Below, piece by piece: positions 1 through 7,931 of a stretch of DNA of 64,000 nt. The position numbers and the translations under genes are program-made. Within the stretch, counting starts at the first letter, position 1. Each line of letters begins with the position of its first letter. This stretch comes from Acidobacteriota bacterium (lineage in GTDB: Bacteria > Acidobacteriota > Thermoanaerobaculia > Multivoradales > Multivoraceae): the NCBI GenBank assembly GCA_028877275.1, contig JAPPFP010000004.1, positions 1-64,000 of the forward strand, written 5' to 3'. Under the pieces are notes generated by a model. That model was given only the letters and a program-made list of their open reading frames with translations. It had not been told where the DNA came from and did not search any database.

Positions 1-15
1 GGGCGCACGGATGAC

Positions 16-33
16 ACGCCGGCGCACCCAGTC
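16..33 (-). repeat. Partial copy of the dispersed REP-like element
   Basis: Read on the minus strand, this stretch matches 18 nt of the element at 49592-49609, and 17 of those also match 31808-31824. It lies just past the stop codon of the 44-2638 gene. The similarity stops where the second arm of the hairpin would begin, so only half an element is present here. Confidence 0.55.
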
Positions 34-43
34 TGGAGCGCGG

Positions 44-2638
44 CTATGTCGTCCTGCTCTTGCGGCGGGCTTGTCGTTCAGCCCGTACGGCGCGGAGGAC
101 CTCAGGCACGGTGGCTGGTTCGGCGCCGGCGCGGATGCGCTCTTCCGCGAGGACGAAGGCCATCCGCCACTGCCGCCGCAGGATCGCGTGGGCGGCGAAG
201 AAGCCGTAGCGGGGGTCGTACATGTGGGTGGCCTCGGAGGTCACGCCGTTCACTTCGAGAACCCTGAGGTCCTCGCCGCGTTGGAGCGCCTCGGCGCTCG
301 GGACGCGCACGTCGAAGCGGCCGAAGTCGAAACCGTCGTAGGCGGTGCCGATCGCGTTCATCGCCTGTTCCAGTTCCGGCGTGTGCAGGTCGTTGGCGTC
401 CAGGAAGATCGTTCCGCGCGAGTGGGCGCCGACCTGGGTCAGTTCGAGCTGCTCGCCGGCGGACGGGACGTGGGTCGCCGCTTCGGGGTGTTCGCGCCGG
501 TAGATGTGCGCGATGGCGACCGCGCGCGGATCGTCCAGGATCAGCCGTTCCAGGGTGCTGGTGCCGTCGCCGGTCACTGTGGGGCGGACCTTGTGGGTGA
601 TCGAGAAGACGTGACCGTCGCGTCGGCCCGGGTGGCGGGCCCAGAACACGCCGTACTCCTCGCCGTCGACGTACTCCTGCGCGAGCGCGGGCCCGGGGGT
701 TGCTTCGAAGAACGTCGCCGCCTCGGCCTCGGAGCGCGCGACGGCGACGCCGCGGCCGCGTTCCCCGGTGTCCGGCTTGAGCACGACCGGATGGTCGAGG
801 TTCTTGTCCTCCAGGAACCGGTCTAGAGCCGCGATGCGTTCCTCCCGGTTGCCGGTAGGCAGGCGCCTCCAGGCGGGCAGCGCCTCGCCGATGCCGGCCA
901 GGTCGTCGAGGATGTCGCTCTTCGACTCGCCCAGCAGGCCGCCCAGGGGCATCGCGGGGTTGATCGCGGTGAACGCCGTCAGGCTGCCGCGCCGCAGGCC
1001 CTGCCAGAGGATGTAGAGCGCGAGCGGCGGGTAGAACGCCCACATCGGCCAGAACTCCCAATGGCGGATGCGCAGCAGCCGGCCGCGCCAGAGCCGGCGC
1101 CCGCGCCAGGTGAACAGCGGCACGACGACGCTTCGGACGGTGAAGATGACCAGAGCCAGAGCCAGCACGGCGCCTAGAAGGCCCCCCGGCAGGCGGCCGC
1201 CGAAGCGTTCGACCGCCTCGCGCCCCAGGAGCGTGTTGACGCCGACGAAGGCCGGAGTCCAGATCGCCACCGCGACCGCGAAGTAGAAACAGAAGCGAAG
1301 CAGGCTCGTGCGCAGGATGCCGGCGGCGAGACACGTCGGCAGCCGCGTTCCGGGCAGGAAGCGGCTGGCCAGAACGACGACCAGGGCTCGCCGGCGCAGC
1401 CAGGTGGAGGCTTCTTCGAACCTGGCCTCGCTGACCCACCACTTGAAGGGCGGCAGCCTGAGAGCGGGCCGTCCCAGGACCCGTGCCAGCCAGGCGATCC
1501 CCAGGTCGCTGCTCAGGATGCCGACGTAGCAGGCGGCGACGGCGACCGGGAAGTCGAGTCGGCCCTGGGCGACGAGCAGGCCGGCGGTGATGCAGGTCAG
1601 ATCCTCGCTGGCGTACGCGGCGAACACGAGGAGCAGGAAGACGATCAGCAGGGCGGGCCCGGTGAACGGCGGCAGGTCCAGGTCGTCGAATGGCAGCGCC
1701 GCCCGTCGCAGCCGTTCCGGTTCGGCATCGGGGCGGGTCGGCGCCTCGCCGGCTTCGACGCGCTCCAGAAAGTCCTCGATTCGGGCCGCCAGGAGCTCGC
1801 CGCCGCGGAACAGGAAGAAGTGGCTGTCCGGCCGCATCCACAGCTCGCTGTGCGGCACGATCCGGTGGTGCTCCCGCGCCGCGGCGGCCGGCACCAGCGG
1901 ATCCTGCGCGCCGTGGATGATGAAGACCGGCGCTTCGAGGGACTCCAGGATGCCGCGCAGCGGGCGCTGGTCCGTGTCGTAGAAGTTCCGGGCGTAGGAA
2001 CGGGCGAGGGCCATGTCCAGGGCGCCGAAGTGGGGCACGAGGTTGCGAACTCCCCAGAACAGCCCGAGCTGCAGGCCGTGCAGACCGTGGTTCACTCCGT
2101 AGTCGCCCAGGAGTTCGAGTTCCTGCACGCCGATCGAGGACATGAGGATGACGGAGGCGACCCGGTCGGGCGCCTGGTCGGCAAGATGCAGGGCGACCGC
2201 TCCGCCCATGCTGAAACCGAGGACGTGGAATCGCTCGACGTCCAGCCGGTCGAGCAGTTTGAGCGTCGAGTCGGCGTGGCCGAGGGAGGAGTAGTCGGCG
2301 ACCCGGTGATCGGATGCACCGAAGCCAGGGAGGTCGGGTGCGATGGACCGGCGAGAGATCGACCGCGACATCAAGCCGTTGAAGTTTCCCGCGCTGCCGG
2401 GCGATCCGTGCAGGAGCACGAGGGGAAGGGCTTCGGAGTTGGGGGAGGACGCCTCCTGCCACGCGATTCTCAGCGTGCCTTCGCCGCTGGGCGTGGAGAT
2501 CTCCATCGTCTTGCGATCTTCCGGCAGCGGCTGCGGGTCCTGCCCAGTCAACCGTATGACGGTCGAGACGAGAAGCGCCGCGAAGTAGATGCCCAGCGCG
2601 ACCCGTAGCCACTGCAGCCGCCGCCTGAGGATCGTCAT
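44..2638 (-). CDS. Three-domain fusion: alpha/beta hydrolase, DedA/VTT membrane domain, ATP-grasp
   Basis: The 864-aa protein has a membrane segment at about 13-30. An alpha/beta-hydrolase domain follows at about 55-295, with HGSPGS at the oxyanion position, nucleophile Ser143 in GFSMGG, and likely Asp246 and His273 to complete the triad. Residues about 325-515 are hydrophobic and carry the VTT/DedA signature SRFLPGTR (425-432). The C-terminal ~270 residues resemble an ATP-grasp ligase, with VVLKPDTGERGRG near 618-630 and a late LEVNG metal-binding segment. It is the last gene of a minus-strand operon and its ATG overlaps the stop of the PlsC-like gene by 4 bp. VTT proteins are linked to lipid flipping, and ATP-grasp enzymes make acyl-phosphate-activated amide bonds. 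Together with the two acyltransferases upstream, this suggests making or moving an aminoacylated lipid. That role is inference. Confidence 0.85.
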   Translation of the reverse strand: MTILRRRLQWLRVALGIYFAALLVSTVIRLTGQDPQPLPEDRKTMEISTPSGEGTLRIAWQEASSPNSEALPLVLLHGSPGSAGNFNGLMSRSISRRSIAPDLPGFGASDHRVADYSSLGHADSTLKLLDRLDVERFHVLGFSMGGAVALHLADQAPDRVASVILMSSIGVQELELLGDYGVNHGLHGLQLGLFWGVRNLVPHFGALDMALARSYARNFYDTDQRPLRGILESLEAPVFIIHGAQDPLVPAAAAREHHRIVPHSELWMRPDSHFFLFRGGELLAARIEDFLERVEAGEAPTRPDAEPERLRRAALPFDDLDLPPFTGPALLIVFLLLVFAAYASEDLTCITAGLLVAQGRLDFPVAVAACYVGILSSDLGIAWLARVLGRPALRLPPFKWWVSEARFEEASTWLRRRALVVVLASRFLPGTRLPTCLAAGILRTSLLRFCFYFAVAVAIWTPAFVGVNTLLGREAVERFGGRLPGGLLGAVLALALVIFTVRSVVVPLFTWRGRRLWRGRLLRIRHWEFWPMWAFYPPLALYILWQGLRRGSLTAFTAINPAMPLGGLLGESKSDILDDLAGIGEALPAWRRLPTGNREERIAALDRFLEDKNLDHPVVLKPDTGERGRGVAVARSEAEAATFFEATPGPALAQEYVDGEEYGVFWARHPGRRDGHVFSITHKVRPTVTGDGTSTLERLILDDPRAVAIAHIYRREHPEAATHVPSAGEQLELTQVGAHSRGTIFLDANDLHTPELEQAMNAIGTAYDGFDFGRFDVRVPSAEALQRGEDLRVLEVNGVTSEATHMYDPRYGFFAAHAILRRQWRMAFVLAEERIRAGAEPATVPEVLRAVRAERQARRKSRTT

Positions 2639-3450
2639 GGGAAGCGGCGGTCGCCGACCGAAGCAGCAGCCTTCTCGCTCGAGACCATGGGCCGGAACGC
2701 GACCGCCATCCGCTCACGCAGCAGGCTCGCGAGTTCCTTGCGGTTGGCGTGTCGGAACGGTTCGGCTCCGAACTCGAGCTCGGCGTCGATCCGGCTGAGC
2801 TTGAGCAACTCGGGCGCGTGGGGCGTCATCGGCATGTCGCCCCACCAGGCGACGCTCAGGAAGGCGGGATCCTCGTCAGCCGGGGTCTCGTAGCGCAGAA
2901 CGGCCCAGTGGACGGGCAGTTGTCCGGCGGCGGCAGGGGCAAGCAGGGAGGGCTTCAGCGTCGCCACCGCGTCGCCGGGTGTCGAGGTGCCCTCAGGGAA
3001 GAGGATCACCGGGTCGCCGGCCTCCAGGGCTTCGGCGATCTGCTCGCCGACCCGGGTCACGTCGCGGCGCCGGCCGCGGTCGACGAAGAGGATGTCGACC
3101 GTCCGGCACACGGTTCCGGCCAGGGGCCAGTCAGCGATCTCGGCCTTCGAGACGAAGCGTGCGGGCGAGTGCGCGGCGAGGACCAGGATGTCGATGTAGG
3201 AGATGTGGTTCGAGACCAGCAGGCAGGGCGACACCGGCGGCGCACCCCGAACCGTGATCCGGCAGCCGAGTGTGGCCAGGCACGCGCGGCCCCAGCGGCG
3301 CATGATGCCGGAGCGGACCTGCCGCCAGATCGGGTAGCGGCGACCTGCGAGAAGCGGCTTCAGGACGAATAACGGCAGCCACGCGGCAAGGGTGAGCAGG
3401 AGGAACGCCGGGCCGCGCCAGGCCAGCCGGCAGACGCGCAGGAAGCGCAT
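2635..3450 (-). CDS. PlsC/OlsA-like 1-acyl-glycerol-3-phosphate or lyso-ornithine-lipid O-acyltransferase
   Basis: The 271-aa protein has a hydrophobic N-terminus (about 12-32) and the two signature motifs of the PlsC acyltransferase family: NHISYID at 81-87 (NHx4D, catalytic His82 and Asp87) and FPEGT at 151-155. The family transfers an acyl chain from acyl-ACP or acyl-CoA to a lipid hydroxyl at the inner membrane. It starts 4 bp after the end of the OlsB-like gene and overlaps the next gene by 4 bp (2635-2638), so translation is probably coupled. An OlsB-like N-acyltransferase next to it makes the OlsA role (second step of an ornithine-lipid-like pathway) as likely as phosphatidic acid synthesis. 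The sequence alone does not decide between them. Confidence 0.88.
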   Translation of the reverse strand: MRFLRVCRLAWRGPAFLLLTLAAWLPLFVLKPLLAGRRYPIWRQVRSGIMRRWGRACLATLGCRITVRGAPPVSPCLLVSNHISYIDILVLAAHSPARFVSKAEIADWPLAGTVCRTVDILFVDRGRRRDVTRVGEQIAEALEAGDPVILFPEGTSTPGDAVATLKPSLLAPAAAGQLPVHWAVLRYETPADEDPAFLSVAWWGDMPMTPHAPELLKLSRIDAELEFGAEPFRHANRKELASLLRERMAVAFRPMVSSEKAAASVGDRRFP

Positions 3451-3454
3451 TCCC

Positions 3455-4321
3455 TCAGGTGTCGGCGGCGTGCGTCGCCGACGCGGCCGGCGGAGCCTGG
3501 TCGAGTCCGAAGATCAGACGGATGCGGCGGTTGAGCGTGGCCGTGTCCATCAGCACCAGGTAGTCGATCGTCTTGAAGTCGCGGTCGATCGCCGGCCGGC
3601 TGCAGACAAGGGCGCCGTAGCGCAGGTACGTTGCGAACAGGGGCGGTACGTGGACCTCAGGGCCTTTCTCGACGATCTCGGGCGGTGCCTCGCAGCGGGC
3701 GTGCTCGAGGACCGGTACGTCCAGGTCTGGCCGGACCCTGCCCGCCGCGACGAGCTGGCGGTAGAGGCGGATGCCGGCGGCCTGGTCCTGGCTGGTCAGG
3801 GAGCAGCAGCCGAACAGATAGCGGAGCCGGTTGTGGACCATGTAGCGGGCCAGGCCCTGCCAGAGCAGGAAGAGAACGGTCCGCTTCCGGTGCCGGCGAT
3901 GGATGCAGGCGCGGCCGATCTCCACCGACTCATCGAGCACGGCGCGGGGCAGGGCGTCCAGGTCGTACTCGGTGGCCGAGTAGAAGCCGTTGCCGCGGGC
4001 CGCCATCGCGGCCGTCTGCATCCTGTACGTCCCGATCATCGTGCCGTCCGTCTGCTCGACCAGCATGTGGTGACAGCTCGCGTCGAAACCGTCCATGTCC
4101 CGGCCGGTCTTGAAGGACTCATCGAGCCCCTCTCCGAGTTCGAGGTTGAAGACCTCGAAGCGGAGCGCGAGCAGCCGATCGATGTCCGCGGCGGTACGGG
4201 CAAACCGGAGCCGGTACGTGCCGCTTTCGATCCGGCCTTCAGGCAGGTCTTCGGGGCTGGGGATCGGGCTGCCGCCGCTCAAGCCCGTCGTCGAATCTCG
4301 GTCGCGAACCGGTTCGGTCAT
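3455..4321 (-). CDS. GNAT-fold N-acyltransferase, OlsB/hemolysin-like (Acetyltransf_5 type)
   Basis: The 288-aa protein matches the OlsB-like branch of GNAT enzymes: a segment reading LRFEVFNLELGEG near 52-64, the D-x-D-x-FD region, MIGTYRM, then EIGRACIHRRHRKR and LLWQGLARY. OlsB transfers a 3-hydroxyacyl chain from ACP to the alpha-amino group of ornithine, the first step in phosphate-free ornithine lipids. Related proteins act on other amino acids. It overlaps the upstream Cys-motif gene by 4 bp (4318-4321) and is followed 4 bp later by a PlsC-like enzyme, which is the OlsB-OlsA order. The amino acid substrate cannot be told from the sequence. Confidence 0.82.
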   Translation of the reverse strand: MTEPVRDRDSTTGLSGGSPIPSPEDLPEGRIESGTYRLRFARTAADIDRLLALRFEVFNLELGEGLDESFKTGRDMDGFDASCHHMLVEQTDGTMIGTYRMQTAAMAARGNGFYSATEYDLDALPRAVLDESVEIGRACIHRRHRKRTVLFLLWQGLARYMVHNRLRYLFGCCSLTSQDQAAGIRLYRQLVAAGRVRPDLDVPVLEHARCEAPPEIVEKGPEVHVPPLFATYLRYGALVCSRPAIDRDFKTIDYLVLMDTATLNRRIRLIFGLDQAPPAASATHAADT

Positions 4322-5163
4322 CGGCCTTGGGTTGCCGGAGTTGGGTTCGTTCGGGCGGGGGGGACGACGTGCGGGGCCGCGATGCGGGTCGGTTGGATGA
4401 GGAAGGCCCGCAGCAACAGGCGATTGTCGCGGCTCTCCAATGTTCCCGTCACTTCCACCGGCTCACCCACCCATTCGAGCACCTCAGGTCCCATGGGCTC
4501 GCCGCGCCGGTTCAGCAGGTGAATCAGATGGCGGTCGCCGCTCTCGGTTCGGACCAGCAGCCCGGCCGGTATGCCGCCGCGGATGCAGAGCGAGGCGCAG
4601 TCCCGGTGGGGCTTGCCGCGCCCTGGCTTCATGGCGCCGAGATAGCACTTCGTGTCCACGATTTCGCCGAGCACTGCGTCGCCTCGCAGGTGGATCACGT
4701 TGGTCTCCGTGTCCGGTGCCGGATCCGTGCCCGGCGTAGTGGGTCCACCTCGCGTGCCTTCCTCGGTGAGCTCGAGCGAGTGCACCTCGAGCATCGCCGC
4801 TTCCGGGTTTTCGATCAAGGTACCGGAAACCTGAGCGCTCGTGACCGATGACGGCGGGGCGGACCCGCCGTTCACCTCGAGTCCGCGCTTGCCGACGCCA
4901 ACCAGCAGGTAGCCCGCCGTCGGTCCGTCCGTGGTGAGCAGCCGCGGAAGAGGATCGACGAGCAGTTCGCCTTCGTACTCCCGCACCAGACCGTACTCGA
5001 AGACTCCCTCGTCGAAACCCTCCAGCAAGAGCGCCAGACCGGCTCCGAGCACCGCCGTCGCCAGCAGGAGTGCGACGACGGTTTGGCGTGCGAAGCGCGC
5101 GACGCCCGGCGGCGTCTCGTCCAGATAGCCGACGTAGAGACCGTCCTGGCCGCTGTCGTTCAT
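4318..5163 (-). CDS. Membrane-anchored protein with conserved Cys motif, function unknown
   Basis: The start is the ATG at 5163, which overlaps the end of the Rieske fusion gene by 4 bp and gives 281 aa. The frame stays open upstream, but that extension would lie inside the neighbour. One membrane segment (about 28-47) follows a short cytoplasmic N-terminus. The large outer part carries a distinctive Cys block: TKCYLGAMKPG, then HRDCASLCIRGG (Cys173, 189, 193 with His187), followed by IPAGLLVR. I believe similar Cys blocks occur in conserved proteins beside ferric-reductase-like/Rieske genes, but I cannot verify that here. A metal or haem site on the outer face of the membrane is plausible. 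No enzymatic family is recognised. Confidence 0.7.
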   Translation of the reverse strand: MNDSGQDGLYVGYLDETPPGVARFARQTVVALLLATAVLGAGLALLLEGFDEGVFEYGLVREYEGELLVDPLPRLLTTDGPTAGYLLVGVGKRGLEVNGGSAPPSSVTSAQVSGTLIENPEAAMLEVHSLELTEEGTRGGPTTPGTDPAPDTETNVIHLRGDAVLGEIVDTKCYLGAMKPGRGKPHRDCASLCIRGGIPAGLLVRTESGDRHLIHLLNRRGEPMGPEVLEWVGEPVEVTGTLESRDNRLLLRAFLIQPTRIAAPHVVPPARTNPTPATQGR

Positions 5164-6224
5164 GTCGTCGCTTCCGGTCCAACGTCGATCCGGGCCGGCT
5201 CCGCGTGACGACCCGGCCGGTTCGGCTTCGGATCGACCAGCACCCTGCCGGCCTCCACGCGAACGTTGAAGGTCGGGATCGTCTCCCTGAATGGCGGCGG
5301 CGAGCAGCCGTCCTCGGGGCGGTACTGGTAGCCGTGCCAAGGGCAGGTGATGCAGCCGTCGATGACCCGGCCTTCACCCAGCGGGCCATTCTGGTGCTGG
5401 CAGACGTTGGAGACGGCCGCAATCCGTTCGCCGTCGTCCTCGCGATAGCGGAACACGGCCACCCGCTCGCCGCTGAGGAGGAAAACCCGGGCCCGGTCGA
5501 GCGGGATGTCGGAGACCGCGCAGACGTCGACTGCGGAGCCTTTCGCCGCGGCGGCCGGCACCCGCGCCCGTTCGCGCCAGCCGGCCACGAGGTGCAACGA
5601 GGCGATGCCGGCGAAGCCGAGGCCCAGCAGGGCGGCGAGCACCGGCGGTCGCTCCGGGGCCTGCAGGCTGCCCAGTGCGACGTGCACGAGGATCAGTCCG
5701 TACGCGACGTAGACCAGCATGTGGAGTGACTTCCAGACCGGCGCGGTCAGGTTGGTCAGCCAGAAGTCGTGCGAGGTCGCCGCCAGCAGGAACAGGATGA
5801 CGAGCGCCAGGAGGCCGAGCGCCTGAAAAGGAAACTGCGTCAGGCTGTCGTAGTTCCCGTTGCTCGCCAGGACGCTGACCAGCGGATGCAGGACCCCGAG
5901 GCCGTGGAACTGGACGATCGAGAACCCGCCGTGGGCGAGAGCCAGCGCGAACGCGCAGACGCCCAGGTGGCGGCGGTTGTAGAGCAGGGGCAGGAACCGC
6001 TCGTCCAGCCGGCACAAAGGACCGATCGCGAGCACTACGTGAAGCAGCAGCAGGGCGCCCGCGCCGAAGCCGCGGATGAGCAGGGTCTCGATCGTCGCCT
6101 GCGGGCGAGTCGCGATGCCGATGCCGACGAAGCTGCCGAGGAACAGCACGACTCCGACCGCGATCGTCAGGTCGTAGAGCTTCTTGTTTCGGTTCCAGAG
6201 GATCGCCTGGTACTCGGCGCTCAC
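5160..6224 (-). CDS. Ferric-reductase-like membrane domain fused to a Rieske [2Fe-2S] domain
   Basis: The 354-aa protein starts at a GTG (6224) that overlaps the upstream stop by 4 bp. Residues 1-215 form about six membrane helices of ferric-reductase/MsrQ type. Histidines at 62, 86, 98, 168 and 181 could ligate two b haems. Residues about 230-330 form a Rieske domain with both ligand boxes intact: CQH at 275-277 and CPWH at 294-297, spaced by 16 residues. The likely job is passing electrons between membrane haem and an iron-sulphur centre, possibly to a partner enzyme. It sits in the middle of a seven-gene operon ending in lipid acyltransferases. The electron acceptor is unknown. Confidence 0.88.
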   Translation of the reverse strand: MSAEYQAILWNRNKKLYDLTIAVGVVLFLGSFVGIGIATRPQATIETLLIRGFGAGALLLLHVVLAIGPLCRLDERFLPLLYNRRHLGVCAFALALAHGGFSIVQFHGLGVLHPLVSVLASNGNYDSLTQFPFQALGLLALVILFLLAATSHDFWLTNLTAPVWKSLHMLVYVAYGLILVHVALGSLQAPERPPVLAALLGLGFAGIASLHLVAGWRERARVPAAAAKGSAVDVCAVSDIPLDRARVFLLSGERVAVFRYREDDGERIAAVSNVCQHQNGPLGEGRVIDGCITCPWHGYQYRPEDGCSPPPFRETIPTFNVRVEAGRVLVDPKPNRPGRHAEPARIDVGPEATT

Positions 6225-6415
6225 GGGCCGTCCTCCGCCCGTGTTGGGCTCTGCGAAGGTGTCGCCGTTTCGGCCTGAGACTCACGGGCGACGGGTGCTT
6301 CGTCCATGAGGGGCGGCGCGGGTCGGGAGAGCAGCGCGACCGCCAGCAGGATGGCCAGGATCGGAAACAGCACCGCCCAGGTGAGTCGGTGGCGCCGGCG
6401 CAGGCGGCGGATCAC
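6221..6415 (-). CDS. Small single-pass membrane protein, unknown
   Basis: This is a 64-aa protein starting at GTG 6415. It has a basic N-terminus (VIRRLRRRHR), one membrane helix (about 12-30) and a Pro/Glu/Thr-rich tail. The frame is open much further upstream, but that extension is antisense to the amidohydrolase gene and is not credible. Support for the short form is positional: it overlaps both neighbours by exactly 4 bp (6412-6415 and 6221-6224), the same GTGA junction at each end. It may be a small subunit or assembly factor of the Rieske/b-haem protein encoded next. No family is recognised. Confidence 0.6.
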   Translation of the reverse strand: MIRRLRRRHRLTWAVLFPILAILLAVALLSRPAPPLMDEAPVARESQAETATPSQSPTRAEDGP

Positions 6416-6690
6416 CTGGACCCTCGCGCAGGTCGAGCTGAGGCGGCGTCGCGGTGCGCGTTGCGTTCCGCCGCCGGCGGCCGGCCGGCCAGCCACCGGC
6501 GAAGCAGTGCGGGCCACAGCGCGGCGACGCCGGGAAGGACGATCAGCCGGAAGCCGAGTCCGGCCGACTTCGCGGCTGGATCGACGCGCCCCACGCCGCG
6601 CCAGACGAAGAACGGAGCGAAGACCAGCCCGCAGGCGATGTACACGGTGCAGAGCAGCACGACGACCTCGGCGGCGCGCACGATGGACAT
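6412..6690 (-). CDS. Small two-helix membrane protein heading the redox-lipid operon
   Basis: I take the ATG at 6690, giving 92 aa. An upstream in-frame ATG at 6798 would reach into the opposite gene. Two hydrophobic segments (about 6-27 and 46-62) flank a loop, and the C-terminus is basic and low in complexity. A near-consensus TATACT lies 7 nt before the ATG and no Shine-Dalgarno sequence is visible, so the mRNA may be leaderless. Being first in the operon and coupled to the next small membrane gene suggests a structural partner of the Rieske fusion. The function is not known. Confidence 0.6.
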   Translation of the reverse strand: MSIVRAAEVVVLLCTVYIACGLVFAPFFVWRGVGRVDPAAKSAGLGFRLIVLPGVAALWPALLRRWLAGRPPAAERNAHRDAASARPARGSR

Positions 6691-6697
6691 CGCCGGG

Positions 6698-6703
6698 AGT
6701 ATA
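6698..6703 (-). promoter_or_regulatory. -10-like TATACT, likely leaderless promoter of the redox-lipid operon
   Basis: TATACT on the minus strand ends 7 nt before the ATG at 6690, so transcription would begin at or next to the start codon. No clear -35 box is seen at 16-18 nt. Confidence 0.4.
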
Positions 6704-6787
6704 CGCGCGGAGTTTGGAGGTTCGATCCCGTAGACTCCGGCCGCTTCGACGCCTTCGGCGAGGAACCAGGAAAACGGGGAGAAGAAC

Positions 6788-7921
6788 ATGCCGCTCACAT
6801 CTCGTTCGAACGCGTCGACACTCTTCGGTGGTCCGAGCTGGCTCCTGCTGGCCGCCTTGCTGCTCGCGGCGGCACTGCCGGCCGCCGGCCAGGAGATGAC
6901 CGTGGAGGCCTACGAGCCGCGTTCGACGCTCAAGGTGCCGGGCGGTCCGGTGACGCGCGCGAAGTTCCCCTTCGTCGACGCTCACGGCCACCTGCGGGGC
7001 GGCGATCCGGCCCGGATCGACCAGATGGTCAAGGAAATGGACAAGATGAACATGGCCGTGTTCGTCAACCTGAGCGGCGGCTCGGGCGAGCGCCTCAAGG
7101 CGAACCTCGCCGCGACGAAGGGCCGCTACCCGAACCGGTTCGTCGTCTACGCGAACGTCGACTTCTCCGGCATCGGCGAGCCGGGCTGGGGCGAGGCGGC
7201 CGCGGCGCAGCTCGAGGCGGACTTTCATGCCGGCGCGCAGGGGCTCAAGATCTACAAGAACCTCAGCATGTTCCAGACCGACGTCGACGGCAACCGGGTG
7301 GCGGCCGACGATCGGCGCATCGATCCGGTGTGGGCGATGGCGGGCGAGCTCGGCATCCCGGTCCTGATCCACGTCGGCGAGCCGTCGCCGTTCTGGGACC
7401 CGTGGGACAAGCACAACGAGCGCTGGCTCGAACTCAAGATGTTCCCGAACCGGCGGCGCGACGACGCGACCCGCTTCGCTCCGTTCGACCAGACGATGGA
7501 GGAGCAGCACAACCTGTTCCGCAATCACCCGAACACGACGTTCATCAATGCCCACCTCGGCTGGTTCGGCAACGACCTGGGACGGCTCGGCAAACTGCTC
7601 GACGAGCTACCCAACGTCTACACGGAGCTCGGCGCGGTCCTCGCCGAGCTCGGCCGGCAGCCGATCACGGGCGCCGCCTTCATGGAGAAGTACCAGGACC
7701 GCGTCCTGATGGGCAAGGACTCCTGGGATCCGATCTGGGGCTACCACGTCTACTTCCGCGTACTGGAGACGCGGGACGAGTACTTCGACTACTACCGCAA
7801 GCGCCACGCCCACTGGAAGATGTACGGGCTCGGCCTGTCTGACGAGGTACTTGAGAAGGTCTACTTCCGCAACGCGCTGAAGATCATCCCCGGCCTCGAC
7901 CGGAGCCTCTTCCCGGAGTAG
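6788..7921 (+). CDS. Secreted amidohydrolase-family (amidohydro-rel/PF04909-type) metal-dependent hydrolase
   Basis: The 377-aa protein has a signal peptide (about 1-35, ending AAGQ) and then a TIM-barrel hydrolase with the metal-binding motif DAHGHL (His66, His68). Further conserved pieces are LIHVGEPSPFWD, NAHLGWFGND and a late GKDSWDP. The order matches amidohydrolase-2 (ACMSD-like) proteins, which hydrolyse or decarboxylate small ring or acid substrates. A GGGGAG ribosome-binding site lies a few bases before the ATG. It is divergent from the redox-lipid operon and convergent with the next gene, with only 10 bp between stops. The substrate is unknown. Confidence 0.85.
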   Translation: MPLTSRSNASTLFGGPSWLLLAALLLAAALPAAGQEMTVEAYEPRSTLKVPGGPVTRAKFPFVDAHGHLRGGDPARIDQMVKEMDKMNMAVFVNLSGGSGERLKANLAATKGRYPNRFVVYANVDFSGIGEPGWGEAAAAQLEADFHAGAQGLKIYKNLSMFQTDVDGNRVAADDRRIDPVWAMAGELGIPVLIHVGEPSPFWDPWDKHNERWLELKMFPNRRRDDATRFAPFDQTMEEQHNLFRNHPNTTFINAHLGWFGNDLGRLGKLLDELPNVYTELGAVLAELGRQPITGAAFMEKYQDRVLMGKDSWDPIWGYHVYFRVLETRDEYFDYYRKRHAHWKMYGLGLSDEVLEKVYFRNALKIIPGLDRSLFPE

Positions 7922-7931
7922 GCCTGCTGCG

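Noticed and set aside
102..2717. Second long minus-strand frame over the triple-fusion gene
   Set aside because: Arg/Pro/Ala-rich with no recognisable motif. The frame at 44-2638 has three sets of domain motifs.
6221..7555. A 444-codon minus-strand open frame opposite the amidohydrolase
   Set aside because: Only its last ~64 codons look like protein (a membrane helix). The rest is antisense to a clear amidohydrolase and is low-complexity, so I kept the short GTG form.
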